A stretch of 36,407 bases of DNA, taken from the IMG/VR virus record IMGVR_UViG_3300025810_000025, positions 1-36,407 of that record. One strand, given 5' to 3'. The DNA is from a virus. The notes under the pieces are model-generated. The model searched no databases. It was not told where the DNA came from and worked only from the letters and a program-made list of their open reading frames with translations. The position numbers and the translations under genes are program-made. Shown here piece after piece: positions 4,756 through 11,544 of this stretch (position 1 is the stretch's first letter; the number at the start of each line of letters is the position of its first letter).

Positions 4756-4779
4756 TCCCAATTATTTGTATTATATTTA
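4756..4779 (+). promoter_or_regulatory. Putative early/middle promoter element (copy 1)
   Basis: A 24-nt stretch beginning TCCCAATTATTTG and ending TATTATATTTA, identical to 10128-10151 upstream of the DNA ligase. Both are preceded by TTTTCA. The TATATTTA end is one base from the Bacteroidota -7 element TAnnTTTG, and it differs from the late boxes. It lies 20 nt before the ATG at 4800. Confidence 0.6.
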
Positions 4780-4799
4780 AACTATAAACAAATTCTATT

Positions 4800-5270
4800 A
4801 TGGATAAAGACATTGTAATTTTTGACCTTGACGGAACTCTTGCCGATATTGATACTCGGAGAAGTTTTTCTACTAAGGACAATGGAAAAATGGATTGGGA
4901 TAAATTCTTTGATCCCGCTAACATCAGTATGGACCAGCCTAATGTACCTGTTATTGCAACTGCACAGGCTCTCCATGACAAAGGCTTTCAAATCGTAATC
5001 TTTTCTGGTAGGAGTAAAGCTACCAAAGATGCCACTAAAGATTGGCTTAATCAATTTAAAGTACCGTTTAGTATTCTTAAGATGAGACCTACTGGTGGTA
5101 ACTTCAAATTTATGGCCGATGACAAGCTAAAGAAGATGTGGTTGGATGATCTGTTTCCTGGAGATAAAAAAGACAGGATCCTTTGTGTATTTGATGATAG
5201 GCAAAAGGTCGTGGATATGTGGAGGGATAACGGTATAGATTGTTTTCAAGTTGCACCTGGTGATTTTTAA
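4800..5270 (+). CDS. HAD-family 3'-phosphatase (T4 Pnk phosphatase-domain-like)
   Basis: A 156-aa HAD hydrolase. Motif I is FDLDGTL (nucleophile Asp9, general acid Asp11), motif II IFSGRS (Ser69), and motif III a Lys in the MADDKLKK region. Motif IV, FDDRQKVVDMW with the terminal CFQVAPGDF, closely resembles the C-terminal half of T4 polynucleotide kinase/phosphatase. The kinase P-loop domain is absent, so this is a stand-alone phosphatase, probably removing 3' or 2',3'-cyclic phosphate from nucleic-acid ends. It shares its upstream element with the ligase gene, fitting an end-repair role. No RNA ligase is seen in the window. Confidence 0.85.
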   Translation: MDKDIVIFDLDGTLADIDTRRSFSTKDNGKMDWDKFFDPANISMDQPNVPVIATAQALHDKGFQIVIFSGRSKATKDATKDWLNQFKVPFSILKMRPTGGNFKFMADDKLKKMWLDDLFPGDKKDRILCVFDDRQKVVDMWRDNGIDCFQVAPGDF

Positions 5271-5272
5271 TT

Positions 5273-5497
5273 ATGGCAAAGCTTACCAAACAACAGTTGA
5301 GACTACTTAAGGTTTATAAAAACCAATACGTAGGTCATGGGTTAAGAGAAGGTCAATCATATATGAATGCCTTATATGATATTAGCCCAACCGTACATGA
5401 TAGCATTTTGGCAACAGATGCCGATTGCTTTTATAATGACAATAAAATAACAAAGTTTTTTAAAGAACTTACAAATGATGAACAAGAAACTGTATAG
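5273..5497 (+). CDS. Hypothetical protein
   Basis: A 74-aa protein starting 2 nt after the phosphatase stop, so cotranscribed. It is helical, with a basic start (MAKLTKQQLRLLKVYKNQY) followed by GLREGQSYMNALYDISPTVHDSILATDADCFYNDNKITKFFKEL. This is a short, common type of phage protein without any recognised family. It overlaps the PspC-domain gene by 20 nt at its 3' end. Confidence 0.55.
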   Translation: MAKLTKQQLRLLKVYKNQYVGHGLREGQSYMNALYDISPTVHDSILATDADCFYNDNKITKFFKELTNDEQETV

Positions 5498-5645
5498 AAG
5501 AAAAGGGTACATTGGTGGTGTATGTGCGGGGTTAGGTGAATGGAGTGGATTGCCTTCTATCTTATGGAGGATTCTTTTCCTATTTACCGCCGGATCATTC
5601 TGGGCATATTTATTAATCTGGATATTTACTGAAGAAAAAGAATAA
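5478..5645 (+). CDS. PspC-domain mini membrane protein
   Basis: A 55-aa protein translated from 5478 (an adjacent ATG lies at 5475). The N-terminal half RRKGYIGGVCAGLGEWSGLPSI carries the PspC signature (basic start, GGVCAGLGEW). It is followed by one strongly hydrophobic helix (LWRILFLFTAGSFWAYLLIWIF) and an acidic tail TEEKE. PspC proteins belong to the phage-shock membrane-stress response. A phage copy next to a peptidoglycan hydrolase might buffer envelope stress during late infection. It overlaps the preceding gene by 20 nt and ends 3 nt before the next ATG. Confidence 0.8.
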   Translation: MNKKLYRRKGYIGGVCAGLGEWSGLPSILWRILFLFTAGSFWAYLLIWIFTEEKE

Positions 5646-5648
5646 GTT

Positions 5649-6221
5649 ATGTTTTTTAAATACAATAAAGACAAGCTTCTATTTGATGAGGTTTGTTTAA
5701 AGACATGGACACTTTACCTAGCAGCTATTTTAATTGCAATCGGATCTCTTGGCTACTTTATAGGTAAGTCAAAAGCAAAAGAAGTTGTAGTTGAACAATT
5801 GCGAGAGGGTGAGGTTGAAATTATTATTGCGGAAGTGGATAGCTTTAGCGTTGAATCTTTTACACAGATGTTAAAAGATCTTAATGTACAATACCCACAC
5901 ATAGTTATGGCGCAGTCAATTGTTGAAACCGGTCGCTGGAAAAGTCATATCTTTTTAGAGAACCATAATCTCTTTGGTATGAAACAAGCAAGACGTAGGA
6001 TCACTACTGCCGAAGGCACCTCAAGAAATCACGCATACTATAATCATTGGAGGGAATCCGTGTATGACTATGCATTTTACCAATGTAGGTATTTAAGTAA
6101 GATTAATTCTGAGGAAGAGTATTTTGAATATCTAGGAGCGAGTTATGCAGAAGCCCCTAACTATGTAAGTGTGCTGAAGTCCACAATTGAAAAAGAGAAC
6201 CTTAAGGCTCTCTTTAATTAA
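5649..6221 (+). CDS. Membrane-anchored glucosaminidase (GH73/FlgJ-like), probable lysis enzyme
   Basis: A 190-aa protein with an N-terminal transmembrane anchor at about residues 20-37 (TLYLAAILIAIGSLGYFIG) and a linker. From about residue 68 it has a glucosaminidase domain. MAQSIVETGRWKSHIFLENHNLFGMK contains the probable catalytic Glu93 and the N-x-F-G-[MI]-K motif of GH73 enzymes. YNHWRESVYDYAFYQCRYL and YAEAPNYVSVLKSTIEK complete the fold. It would cleave the glycan strands of peptidoglycan from the periplasmic face, acting as a signal-anchored endolysin or local remodelling enzyme. No holin is clearly adjacent. It ends at a bidirectional terminator. Confidence 0.88.
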   Translation: MFFKYNKDKLLFDEVCLKTWTLYLAAILIAIGSLGYFIGKSKAKEVVVEQLREGEVEIIIAEVDSFSVESFTQMLKDLNVQYPHIVMAQSIVETGRWKSHIFLENHNLFGMKQARRRITTAEGTSRNHAYYNHWRESVYDYAFYQCRYLSKINSEEEYFEYLGASYAEAPNYVSVLKSTIEKENLKALFN

Positions 6222-6225
6222 ACTG

Positions 6226-6253
6226 AAAAGGAACCTTGCGGTTCCTTTTTTTA
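6226..6253. terminator. Bidirectional intrinsic terminator
   Basis: AAGGAACC (6228-6235), loop TTGC, GGTTCCTT (6240-6247), flanked by A-rich sequence on the left and a T-tract on the right. It would stop transcription in both directions between converging genes (+ ends 6221, - ends 6251). Confidence 0.88.
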
Positions 6254-6667
6254 TTTCTCTAATTCAGCTCTTAAGTAATGCTTAGCCTTGACTAAGTATT
6301 CTTTGGCTAGGATAACTTTTGATTGCCACCAATGAGGTAAATCTACTTCACCTTGCATTTCTAATTGCTTCATCATTTCACCTAGTTCTTTGGCGTATCT
6401 TTCAATTACACTAAGGTCATTGGCTAACATACCAGGTTCATTATCAACATGACCTACATCAGTGTCTTCTGTTACGTTTGAAGTTTTCCAGTGTTCACTA
6501 TCATTAGCACCACGAGTTGGGTGTACATCATTAAAGCCTTGGTATTCAGGAGTACCAAATGCATTGGTTTCTGTACCTGCCATTTCATCCCAGTAATTCT
6601 TAAAGTCTTTTACTGTTCCTTTATAGTGGCGGATTTTACTTAAATCGTCTCTTTCTTGATTATCCAT
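6251..6667 (-). CDS. Hypothetical, possibly virion-associated protein
   Basis: A 138-aa protein. The first part is hydrophilic and low in structure (YWDEMAGTETNAFGTPEYQGFND...). The C-terminal 60 residues form helices with the segment LPHWWQSKVILAKEYLVKAKHYL. Marine T4-like phages often have small proteins with a similar 'P-x-W-W-Q-x-K' helix, seen near structural genes, but I cannot assign a function. It is the last gene of the minus-strand block, shares one base with the preceding gene (position 6667), and ends at the bidirectional terminator. Confidence 0.6.
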   Translation of the reverse strand: MDNQERDDLSKIRHYKGTVKDFKNYWDEMAGTETNAFGTPEYQGFNDVHPTRGANDSEHWKTSNVTEDTDVGHVDNEPGMLANDLSVIERYAKELGEMMKQLEMQGEVDLPHWWQSKVILAKEYLVKAKHYLRAELEK

Positions 6668-6915
6668 TATTTGCCGTATTTGTTTTTAAGATCATGTATT
6701 GCAGTTTGAACCTTAAGTCTTTCAAGGTCCATTTTATCTAGCTTAACCCTAAGACTATACAGTTCAATTGCAAAGTTATCCCCGCGATCTTGAGCTGCAC
6801 GATATCTTTGAATGTTTTCCTTTTCTCTTTTCTTAAGCCTTGCCGCAGCTTCACTAGGATTAAATTCATAGTCTTCTGCTTCGGTTAAGTATTCGTTAAA
6901 TTTAGGTATGCTCAT
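6667..6915 (-). CDS. Hypothetical coiled-coil protein with capsid-targeting-like N-terminus
   Basis: An 82-aa protein. MSIPKFNEYLTEAED at the start resembles T4 capsid-targeting N-termini (MKTYQEFIAEA-type: aromatic, E, aliphatic, E-A). The rest is a long charged coiled coil (AARLKKREKENIQRYRAAQDRG... LYSLRVKLDKMDLERLKVQTAIHDLK). It overlaps the upstream gene by 4 nt. It may be an internal head protein or scaffold-associated protein, based only on the N-terminal resemblance. Confidence 0.55.
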   Translation of the reverse strand: MSIPKFNEYLTEAEDYEFNPSEAAARLKKREKENIQRYRAAQDRGDNFAIELYSLRVKLDKMDLERLKVQTAIHDLKNKYGK

Positions 6916-7676
6916 CCTTTTTGTTTTAGTTTTGTTTTAATTCTATTATAGATGGTGTTTGCATTTTTTGAAAATGATCTAAAAAAGTTTTGACCGTTTA
7001 GATCATTCATAACTTCAGTAGCTTGTATGGCTTGTATACTTCTAACTTCATTAGTTCCACCGGCTGACCATGCTACTATTTGCCCACCATCTCTTAACGC
7101 AAATTCCATTTCCTTAAGCGGTAATGTAGTACTTGTGTTTTGATAATCAAGAAAATCCCAAAGAATAATATCATATGCACCAGGTTCACCTGCATAATTG
7201 AAAGTATAGGGATCTGTGACTTGAACCGTATAAGGACTCAGATCCTGTGTTGCAAGATCTATCACCTCTTGGTACTTCTCCATGATTGTTAGAGTACACT
7301 CATTAGCTGCAATTGTATCTACCGGGTTACCAATACCGTAACCAATTAACAAAACACTTAAACCGGGTGATAGCGAGTTATAGAAATCTTGATACTTCTC
7401 CGTGATTGTTAGAGTACACTCATTAGCTGCAATTGTATCTACCGGGTTACCAATACCGTAACCAATTAACAAAACACTTAAACCGGGTGATAGCGAGTTA
7501 TAGAAATCTTGATACTTATTTAGAACTAAATCCGAGTTTGTATTAATTAAGGTGTTGGCGGTATCTTCATATAAAATTTCATACCTCCCACCCTCAGAAG
7601 ATTCAGAAAAGTAGTATGCCCAGTTTTCGTTGATTAATGGGTCTCCGTTTGTATATGATATTCTTCTAAATGCCAT
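6912..7676 (-). CDS. Methyltransferase-like Rossmann protein with a duplicated SAM-binding segment
   Basis: A 254-aa protein resembling class I SAM-dependent methyltransferases. Motif I VLLIGYGIGNP is followed by an acidic strand region, then YDIILWDFLDYQ (motif IV-like) and EMEFALRDGGQIVAWSAGG. Forty residues (KYQDFYNSLS... through CTLTIxE) occur twice in tandem, encoded by an almost identical 120-bp duplication, so motif I is present twice. Without the duplication it would be about 214 aa. The fold suggests methyl transfer or polyamine-synthase-like chemistry; the substrate is unknown. It may be inactive, regulated, or affected by an assembly duplication. Transcribed from the late-type box before 8188. 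Confidence 0.6.
   Translation of the reverse strand: MAFRRISYTNGDPLINENWAYYFSESSEGGRYEILYEDTANTLINTNSDLVLNKYQDFYNSLSPGLSVLLIGYGIGNPVDTIAANECTLTITEKYQDFYNSLSPGLSVLLIGYGIGNPVDTIAANECTLTIMEKYQEVIDLATQDLSPYTVQVTDPYTFNYAGEPGAYDIILWDFLDYQNTSTTLPLKEMEFALRDGGQIVAWSAGGTNEVRSIQAIQATEVMNDLNGQNFFRSFSKNANTIYNRIKTKLKQKG
7268..7517 (-). repeat. 120-bp tandem direct duplication inside a coding region
   Basis: Positions 7283-7397 and 7403-7517 are identical over 115 nt and offset by exactly 120 bp. Similarity extends back to 7268/7388 with only two mismatches (7272/7392 and 7282/7402). In-frame, adding 40 codons. Third-codon positions are also identical, so the duplication is very recent or technical. Confidence 0.95.
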
Positions 7677-7684
7677 ACTTTAAA

Positions 7685-8188
7685 TTACACTTTATAATTT
7701 TTAAGAAGTTCTTTTAGTTCTACAATATCTGCTGGGTTTAATTGTACATAGCTTCTCCCTACATTTATTTGCATACATTTTCTGCCTAAGCCAAAATCTT
7801 CAATATCTTTAGGGCCAGCAAAAGTAGTTACTAAAACATTTTCGTTACCTCTAACTCCACCTTGATTCCAAGAACCAATATCAGTACCTTCATTAATAGT
7901 ACCTTCATTAGTTGCACTATAGTTTTCACATGCTTCATCAATCTTATCGTTAATGTGTTTCTTTGCTTCTTTAATGTAAGCTTCTGCTGTATGATCTGGG
8001 TTATCATTTGTTTCATACATATTTGCCTGTTCAGCTACATGGCTACAGCATTGATCCACAGGACCTACGATGGCATCCATGTTATATCCGGTCTCTACAT
8101 TGTTTACACCGCCTAAAGAAAACGATGCAGCATTATCTCCACCAAATCCTACCGGTACAAAATCTTCAAATAATGGTACTTTTTTCAT
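7685..8188 (-). CDS. Hypothetical protein, first gene of minus-strand late block
   Basis: A 167-aa protein starting MKKVPLFEDFVPVGFGGDNAASFSLGG, an N-terminus similar in style to marine phage virion proteins and to T4 capsid-targeting sequences (K-x-F-E-x-F). It has a Cys pair (QCCSHV), a helical centre (AEAYIKEAKKHINDKIDEACENY) and a beta-rich end (NENVLVTTFAGPKD..CMQINVGRSYVQLNPADIVELKELL). Family not recognised. The start ATGAAA is complementary to ATGAAA on the opposite side of a late box at 8203-8213. Confidence 0.6.
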   Translation of the reverse strand: MKKVPLFEDFVPVGFGGDNAASFSLGGVNNVETGYNMDAIVGPVDQCCSHVAEQANMYETNDNPDHTAEAYIKEAKKHINDKIDEACENYSATNEGTINEGTDIGSWNQGGVRGNENVLVTTFAGPKDIEDFGLGRKCMQINVGRSYVQLNPADIVELKELLKNYKV

Positions 8189-8220
8189 ATGATAGTTATT
8201 TTGATTATATATTCATGAAA
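8183..8220 (-). promoter_or_regulatory. Late promoter box within a start-codon inverted repeat (minus strand)
   Basis: On the minus strand AATATATAATC (plus 8203-8213) lies 14 nt before the ATG. TTTCAT upstream (plus 8215-8220) pairs with ATGAAA at the start codon (plus 8183-8188), so the box is inside a 6-bp A/T-rich inverted repeat. The promoter call is better supported than the hairpin. Confidence 0.45.
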
Positions 8221-8238
8221 CTAAGTCATGAAATAACA

Positions 8239-8250
8239 TATAAAAATAAA
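8239..8250 (+). promoter_or_regulatory. Putative late promoter box
   Basis: TATAAAAATAAA, 9 nt before the ATG at 8260 and divergent from the minus-strand box at 8203-8213. The TCATGAAA direct repeat (8213-8220 and 8226-8233) lies between them. Confidence 0.45.
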
Positions 8251-8259
8251 CAACTTATT

Positions 8260-8457
8260 ATGTCAGATTTTTTTAGAACCTCAATGGGTCGAAAATACTA
8301 TGAATCGGATATTCCTAAACTCGTGTCTGTTTTGGAAAAGATTAGTGCTCAGATGGAAAAGGCTAACCTATTAGAAGAAAAGAAGTTTAAGCTTGATGAA
8401 AAGCTTAAAACATTACAAATGAAAAAGCTCAATGAAGAAAGACAGTCCGATAAGTAA
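8260..8457 (+). CDS. Hypothetical small coiled-coil protein
   Basis: A 65-aa protein beginning MSDFFRTSMGRKYYESDIPKLVSVLEKISAQMEK. The C-terminal two thirds form a Lys/Glu/Leu-rich helix, likely a coiled coil. The in-frame region upstream stays open but crosses the divergent promoter region, so the ATG at 8260, 9 nt after a late-type box, is preferred. It overlaps the next gene by 26 nt. The length and pattern resemble small structural or scaffolding adaptors, but no family is recognised. Confidence 0.55.
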   Translation: MSDFFRTSMGRKYYESDIPKLVSVLEKISAQMEKANLLEEKKFKLDEKLKTLQMKKLNEERQSDK

Positions 8458-8710
8458 GGAGGAATTTCTTAAAGCTTTAGATGAAGGTAAAAAATGCTAC
8501 CTAAAGAAACCTAGATCTTGGCAAAGGGTGTGGTATTGGTGGGAGATAGATAAAAAGGATCCTGATGAAAGATGGTTTATGAACATCTATAGGTCAAAGA
8601 AAAAAGGAGATAACGATTTTAGTAACTCAAGTTGGATAACTGCCAAAGACTTAGATATGTGGTTAAGTCATGCGGAACGTGACGGCTACAAATATTACAC
8701 TAATGAATAA
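8432..8710 (+). CDS. Hypothetical protein
   Basis: A 92-aa protein with unusually many Trp/Tyr residues (SWQRVWYWWEIDKKDPDERWFMNIYRSKKKG ... SSWITAKDLDMWLSHAERDGYKYY). It looks like a small alpha/beta domain that binds a flat ligand or a partner. An AAGGAGG stretch at about 8456-8462 lies inside the frame, not before a start. Co-transcribed with both neighbours by overlap (26 nt and 8 nt). No family recognised. Confidence 0.55.
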   Translation: MKKDSPISKEEFLKALDEGKKCYLKKPRSWQRVWYWWEIDKKDPDERWFMNIYRSKKKGDNDFSNSSWITAKDLDMWLSHAERDGYKYYTNE

Positions 8711-9047
8711 CTTAATACTTGCATTTATTCTTTTCTTTATTGGACAATGTCTAATTTGGTTTCAATCTAATGGTCAATTTGTGTGGCCTTGGTTTAAAGA
8801 AAACCCATGGACTATCTCAATCATATTTGGGACTTTGGCTAGTTACATTTTTATTAAAGCAACAGCAGCTGTAGTTACTCATTTTGGTGGGGTGCTTTGG
8901 CCAGGTAGGTTTATTGGGTTCTCAAGTGGAATAGTTGTCTTTGCTTTATGCACTTACATTTTTCTAGGTGAAGGTATTAACTTAAAAACAATAGTGTCTC
9001 TACTTTTAGCGGTGGCTTTAGTCTGTGTACAGATATTTTGGAAATGA
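8703..9047 (+). CDS. Four-pass membrane protein
   Basis: A 114-aa protein with four hydrophobic helices: about 2-18, 34-54, 66-88 and 94-113. The loops contain WFQSNGQFVWPWFKENPW and THFGGVLWPGRFIGF. The size and four-helix layout are like small multidrug-resistance or EamA half-transporters, but no transport motif is recognised. The start ATG at 8703 overlaps the previous stop by 8 nt. The end overlaps the DnaJ start in an ATGA junction, so translation is coupled. Function unknown. Confidence 0.6.
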   Translation: MNNLILAFILFFIGQCLIWFQSNGQFVWPWFKENPWTISIIFGTLASYIFIKATAAVVTHFGGVLWPGRFIGFSSGIVVFALCTYIFLGEGINLKTIVSLLLAVALVCVQIFWK

Positions 9048-9850
9048 AAGATCCTTACCAAATACTAGGAATTAGCAGAGATGCATCAGATGCAGATATT
9101 AAAAAAGCATATAGGCAATTAGCAAAAGAGCATCACCCTGATAGAGGCGGTGACGAGTCTAAGTTTAAAGATATAGCTGAGGCGTATGACGTATTAACTG
9201 ATCCTAAGAAAAAGGCAAGATTTAATTCAAACCCTTTTAGCAGTTTTGATGATGCGTTCTTTGATGAGTTTGTTAGAAATGCAAACGGCGGTGGATTTTC
9301 TGATATGTTTAATCAAAGGTATGGCTTTAATGGTAAAGGAGGTAATGTAAATGCTCAGGTCTATATTACATTGGAAGAAGCTTATTTAGGTACTAGGAGA
9401 GAAATAAGACTAGGAACAAAAACAGTAAGTGTTAATATTAATCGTGGGGTTAAACCAGGCCAAAAGATGAGGCTTAAGGGATTAGGACAAAGAGGAATGA
9501 CAGAAGAGCAGAACGGGGATCTTATCCTAACTGTTCTTATCCAAGATGATCCAAATTTCTACTTAGATCAAAAAGGGCTACATACAATAAAGCGTGTAAA
9601 TCTTTATGATGCTTTACTAGGAACGAAAGACGAGATTAAAGTATTTGACAAAACCATAAGCTATACTATACCTAAGTGTGTAAGGAATGGAACAATGCTA
9701 AGAATTAAAGGAAAAGGTTTTCCTAGTTATCATAATCCTAACATATATGGTGACTTCTTTGTTAATGTTTTAGTTGATATACCACAAAGTTTAACAGAAG
9801 AACAGGAGGAGTTAGTTAAAAGAATGAAAGATATACAAGATGGCGTTTAA
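9044..9850 (+). CDS. DnaJ/CbpA-like co-chaperone (class II J-protein)
   Basis: A 268-aa protein. The J-domain (residues 1-60, YQILGISRDASDADIKKAYRQLAKEHHPDRGG) has the essential HPD at 31-33. A Gly/Phe region follows (SNPFSSFDDAFFDEFVRNANGGGFSDMF...). Two beta-rich client-binding domains come next (VYITLEEAYLGTRREI and IKRVNLYDALLGTKDEIKVF) and a C-terminal dimer helix. The CXXCXGXG zinc repeats are absent, which makes it CbpA/class II type. It would recruit host DnaK to phage substrates, for example during head or tail assembly. The ATG at 9044 overlaps the upstream stop; an in-frame ATG at 9038 is an alternative. Confidence 0.92.
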   Translation: MKDPYQILGISRDASDADIKKAYRQLAKEHHPDRGGDESKFKDIAEAYDVLTDPKKKARFNSNPFSSFDDAFFDEFVRNANGGGFSDMFNQRYGFNGKGGNVNAQVYITLEEAYLGTRREIRLGTKTVSVNINRGVKPGQKMRLKGLGQRGMTEEQNGDLILTVLIQDDPNFYLDQKGLHTIKRVNLYDALLGTKDEIKVFDKTISYTIPKCVRNGTMLRIKGKGFPSYHNPNIYGDFFVNVLVDIPQSLTEEQEELVKRMKDIQDGV

Positions 9851-10091
9851 TGATGATGAATTTCTAAAAGCCCTATTGGCTCAACTTGAACATGGAGACT
9901 GGGACCATTATATGATCTTATGTTATAATGTAATTACTATGTTTCCTGATCAAGTATTACACTATGATGAAAAAACTGCCAAGCATAAGATCCATAGCTT
10001 AGATAGAATCTTAAAACATTTTGAAGAAAAGGAAGACTATGAAAGATGCGCTAAGATAAAAGAGATACAAGACCAACTAAAAAATTGTTAA
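9840..10091 (+). CDS. Small protein with UVR-like motif
   Basis: An 83-aa protein overlapping the DnaJ gene by 11 nt. The C-terminal LDRILKHFEEKEDYERCAKIKEIQDQLK matches the UVR motif (found in UvrB, UvrC, McsA and some Clp adaptors), where such helices mediate protein-protein contacts. The N-terminal half is helical and acidic (MAFNDDEFLKALLAQLEHGDWDHYM). The tight link to a J-protein suggests an adaptor in the same chaperone or proteolysis step (inference). Confidence 0.65.
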   Translation: MAFNDDEFLKALLAQLEHGDWDHYMILCYNVITMFPDQVLHYDEKTAKHKIHSLDRILKHFEEKEDYERCAKIKEIQDQLKNC

Positions 10092-10127
10092 TAACTTTTT
10101 GAAAAAAGTCCTAGAAAAATTTTCAAT

Positions 10128-10151
10128 TCCCAATTATTTGTATTATATTTA
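10128..10151 (+). promoter_or_regulatory. Putative early/middle promoter element (copy 2)
   Basis: A 24-nt stretch identical to 4756-4779, again preceded by TTTTCA, 23 nt before the DNA-ligase ATG. Two independent copies before two nucleic-acid repair genes argue for a real regulatory element. Confidence 0.6.
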
Positions 10152-10174
10152 TAATATACAAATTTAAACGGAAT

Positions 10175-11497
10175 ATGACTGAATACACAAATCTCAATTA
10201 TCTGCAATCCTTCCTAGAAGAAATGCAATCATCTTCTTCAGGGAATCATAAAATTGCAACCCTCAAAAAATATGCTGACAACTCTGAGGAGAATGAGGAT
10301 AGGGAATTTCTCCAAAAGGTTTTCTTCTATACCTACAATCCTTACTATAAGTACAATGTTACTCCAAAGAACTGTAGAAAGAATTCAGATCTTCTAGGAC
10401 ATCGCTTTACTTACGGTAGCATCTTCACATTATTAGACGATCTTAGAAACCGGGTCTGTACTGGTCACTCTGCAATTGCTAATGTAAACCGCTTCATTCA
10501 AGAATGGCCAGAATGGGAGACCGTTATTTATTCAATTCTTAACCGGGATCTGAATATGGGCTGTGGCACTACCTCTATCAATAAGGCAATCCACCCAGAA
10601 CTTATTCCTACCTTTAAGGTGGCTTTGGCAAATGCCTACAACCCAAACAGAGTGGATTTTCAAAGTGGAGAATGGTACGGTTCTAGAAAATTGGATGGTG
10701 TCCGTTGTATCTGCCGTAAGGAAATGAACACAGTTACATTCTTCTCAAGGAACGGAAAAGAATTTGAAACTCTAGGTAAACTTGCCGATGAAATTTCTAA
10801 GATAGGTGGAGACTTTATCCTAGATGGAGAAATCTGTATGGTTGATAAAGATGGTAATGAAGACTTCCAAGGAATTATGAAACAGATCCGAAAGAAGAAT
10901 CATCAAATTGAAAATCCTAAGTTCTTTGTATTTGATTACTTAACCTTAGATGAATTTGATGATAAGGTTGGTACCACACCTCTTACTGAAAGACTCCGCA
11001 ACGGATATGACCGCCTACCAGAAAATATTAACTCTGATATGTTGGAATTCTTACCGCAGGTTCAATTGACTACCGAAGAACAGTTTACCGAAATGGTCAA
11101 AGAAGCCGAAGAGGCTGGGTTTGAAGGTATCATGGTTCGTAAGGATATCGGTTATGAAGGTAAGAGAAGCCACAACCTACTGAAAGTTAAGAAATTCCAT
11201 GATGCTGAATACACGGTATTGGAATGTGCTAACGGCACAATGAGATGGACTGAAAATGGTCAACAGATTGAAAAGGAAGGTCTGAGTAATATCATTATTG
11301 AACATAAAGGTTACCGGGTATCAGTAGGATCTGGGTTCTCAAAGGAACAACGAGAATACTATCTTACTCGCCATGATGAACTTATCGGTAAGACTGTAAC
11401 TGTTCAATACTTTGAGGAATCTCAAAATCAGATGGGAGGCTACTCACTCCGCTTCCCGGTAGTGAAACACATATACGAGAATGGTAGAGACTGTTAA
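10175..11497 (+). CDS. ATP-dependent DNA ligase
   Basis: A 440-aa protein with all nucleotidyltransferase motifs. Motif I is KLDGVR with the adenylated Lys at 172. Motif III is FFSRNGKEF, IIIa FFVFDYL, the acidic motif DGEI (217-220), motif IV/V EGIMVRK (317-323) and LLKVKK. A C-terminal OB-fold follows (TVQYFEES...GYSLRFP). The N-terminal 150 residues are an alpha-helical DNA-binding domain (YSILNRDLNMGCG is typical of phage ligases). The size is close to T4 gp30 (487 aa). It seals nicks in phage DNA during replication and recombination. It has its own 24-nt promoter-like element. Confidence 0.95.
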   Translation: MTEYTNLNYLQSFLEEMQSSSSGNHKIATLKKYADNSEENEDREFLQKVFFYTYNPYYKYNVTPKNCRKNSDLLGHRFTYGSIFTLLDDLRNRVCTGHSAIANVNRFIQEWPEWETVIYSILNRDLNMGCGTTSINKAIHPELIPTFKVALANAYNPNRVDFQSGEWYGSRKLDGVRCICRKEMNTVTFFSRNGKEFETLGKLADEISKIGGDFILDGEICMVDKDGNEDFQGIMKQIRKKNHQIENPKFFVFDYLTLDEFDDKVGTTPLTERLRNGYDRLPENINSDMLEFLPQVQLTTEEQFTEMVKEAEEAGFEGIMVRKDIGYEGKRSHNLLKVKKFHDAEYTVLECANGTMRWTENGQQIEKEGLSNIIIEHKGYRVSVGSGFSKEQREYYLTRHDELIGKTVTVQYFEESQNQMGGYSLRFPVVKHIYENGRDC

Positions 11498-11544
11498 CTG
11501 GTCTATACCATATCTCACCTCTGGTGGGAGAACACTTACGCACT

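Noticed and set aside
6912-7676. Frameshift or broken gene in the duplicated methyltransferase-like gene
   Set aside because: The duplication is exactly 120 bp and stays in frame, so the gene is intact.
8008-8259. Longer N-terminus for the 65-aa gene at 8260
   Set aside because: It would translate antisense to the minus-strand gene and across the divergent promoters.
11498-11540. Intrinsic terminator after the ligase
   Set aside because: TCTCACC-TCT-GGTGGGA can form a hairpin but there is no T-tract behind it.
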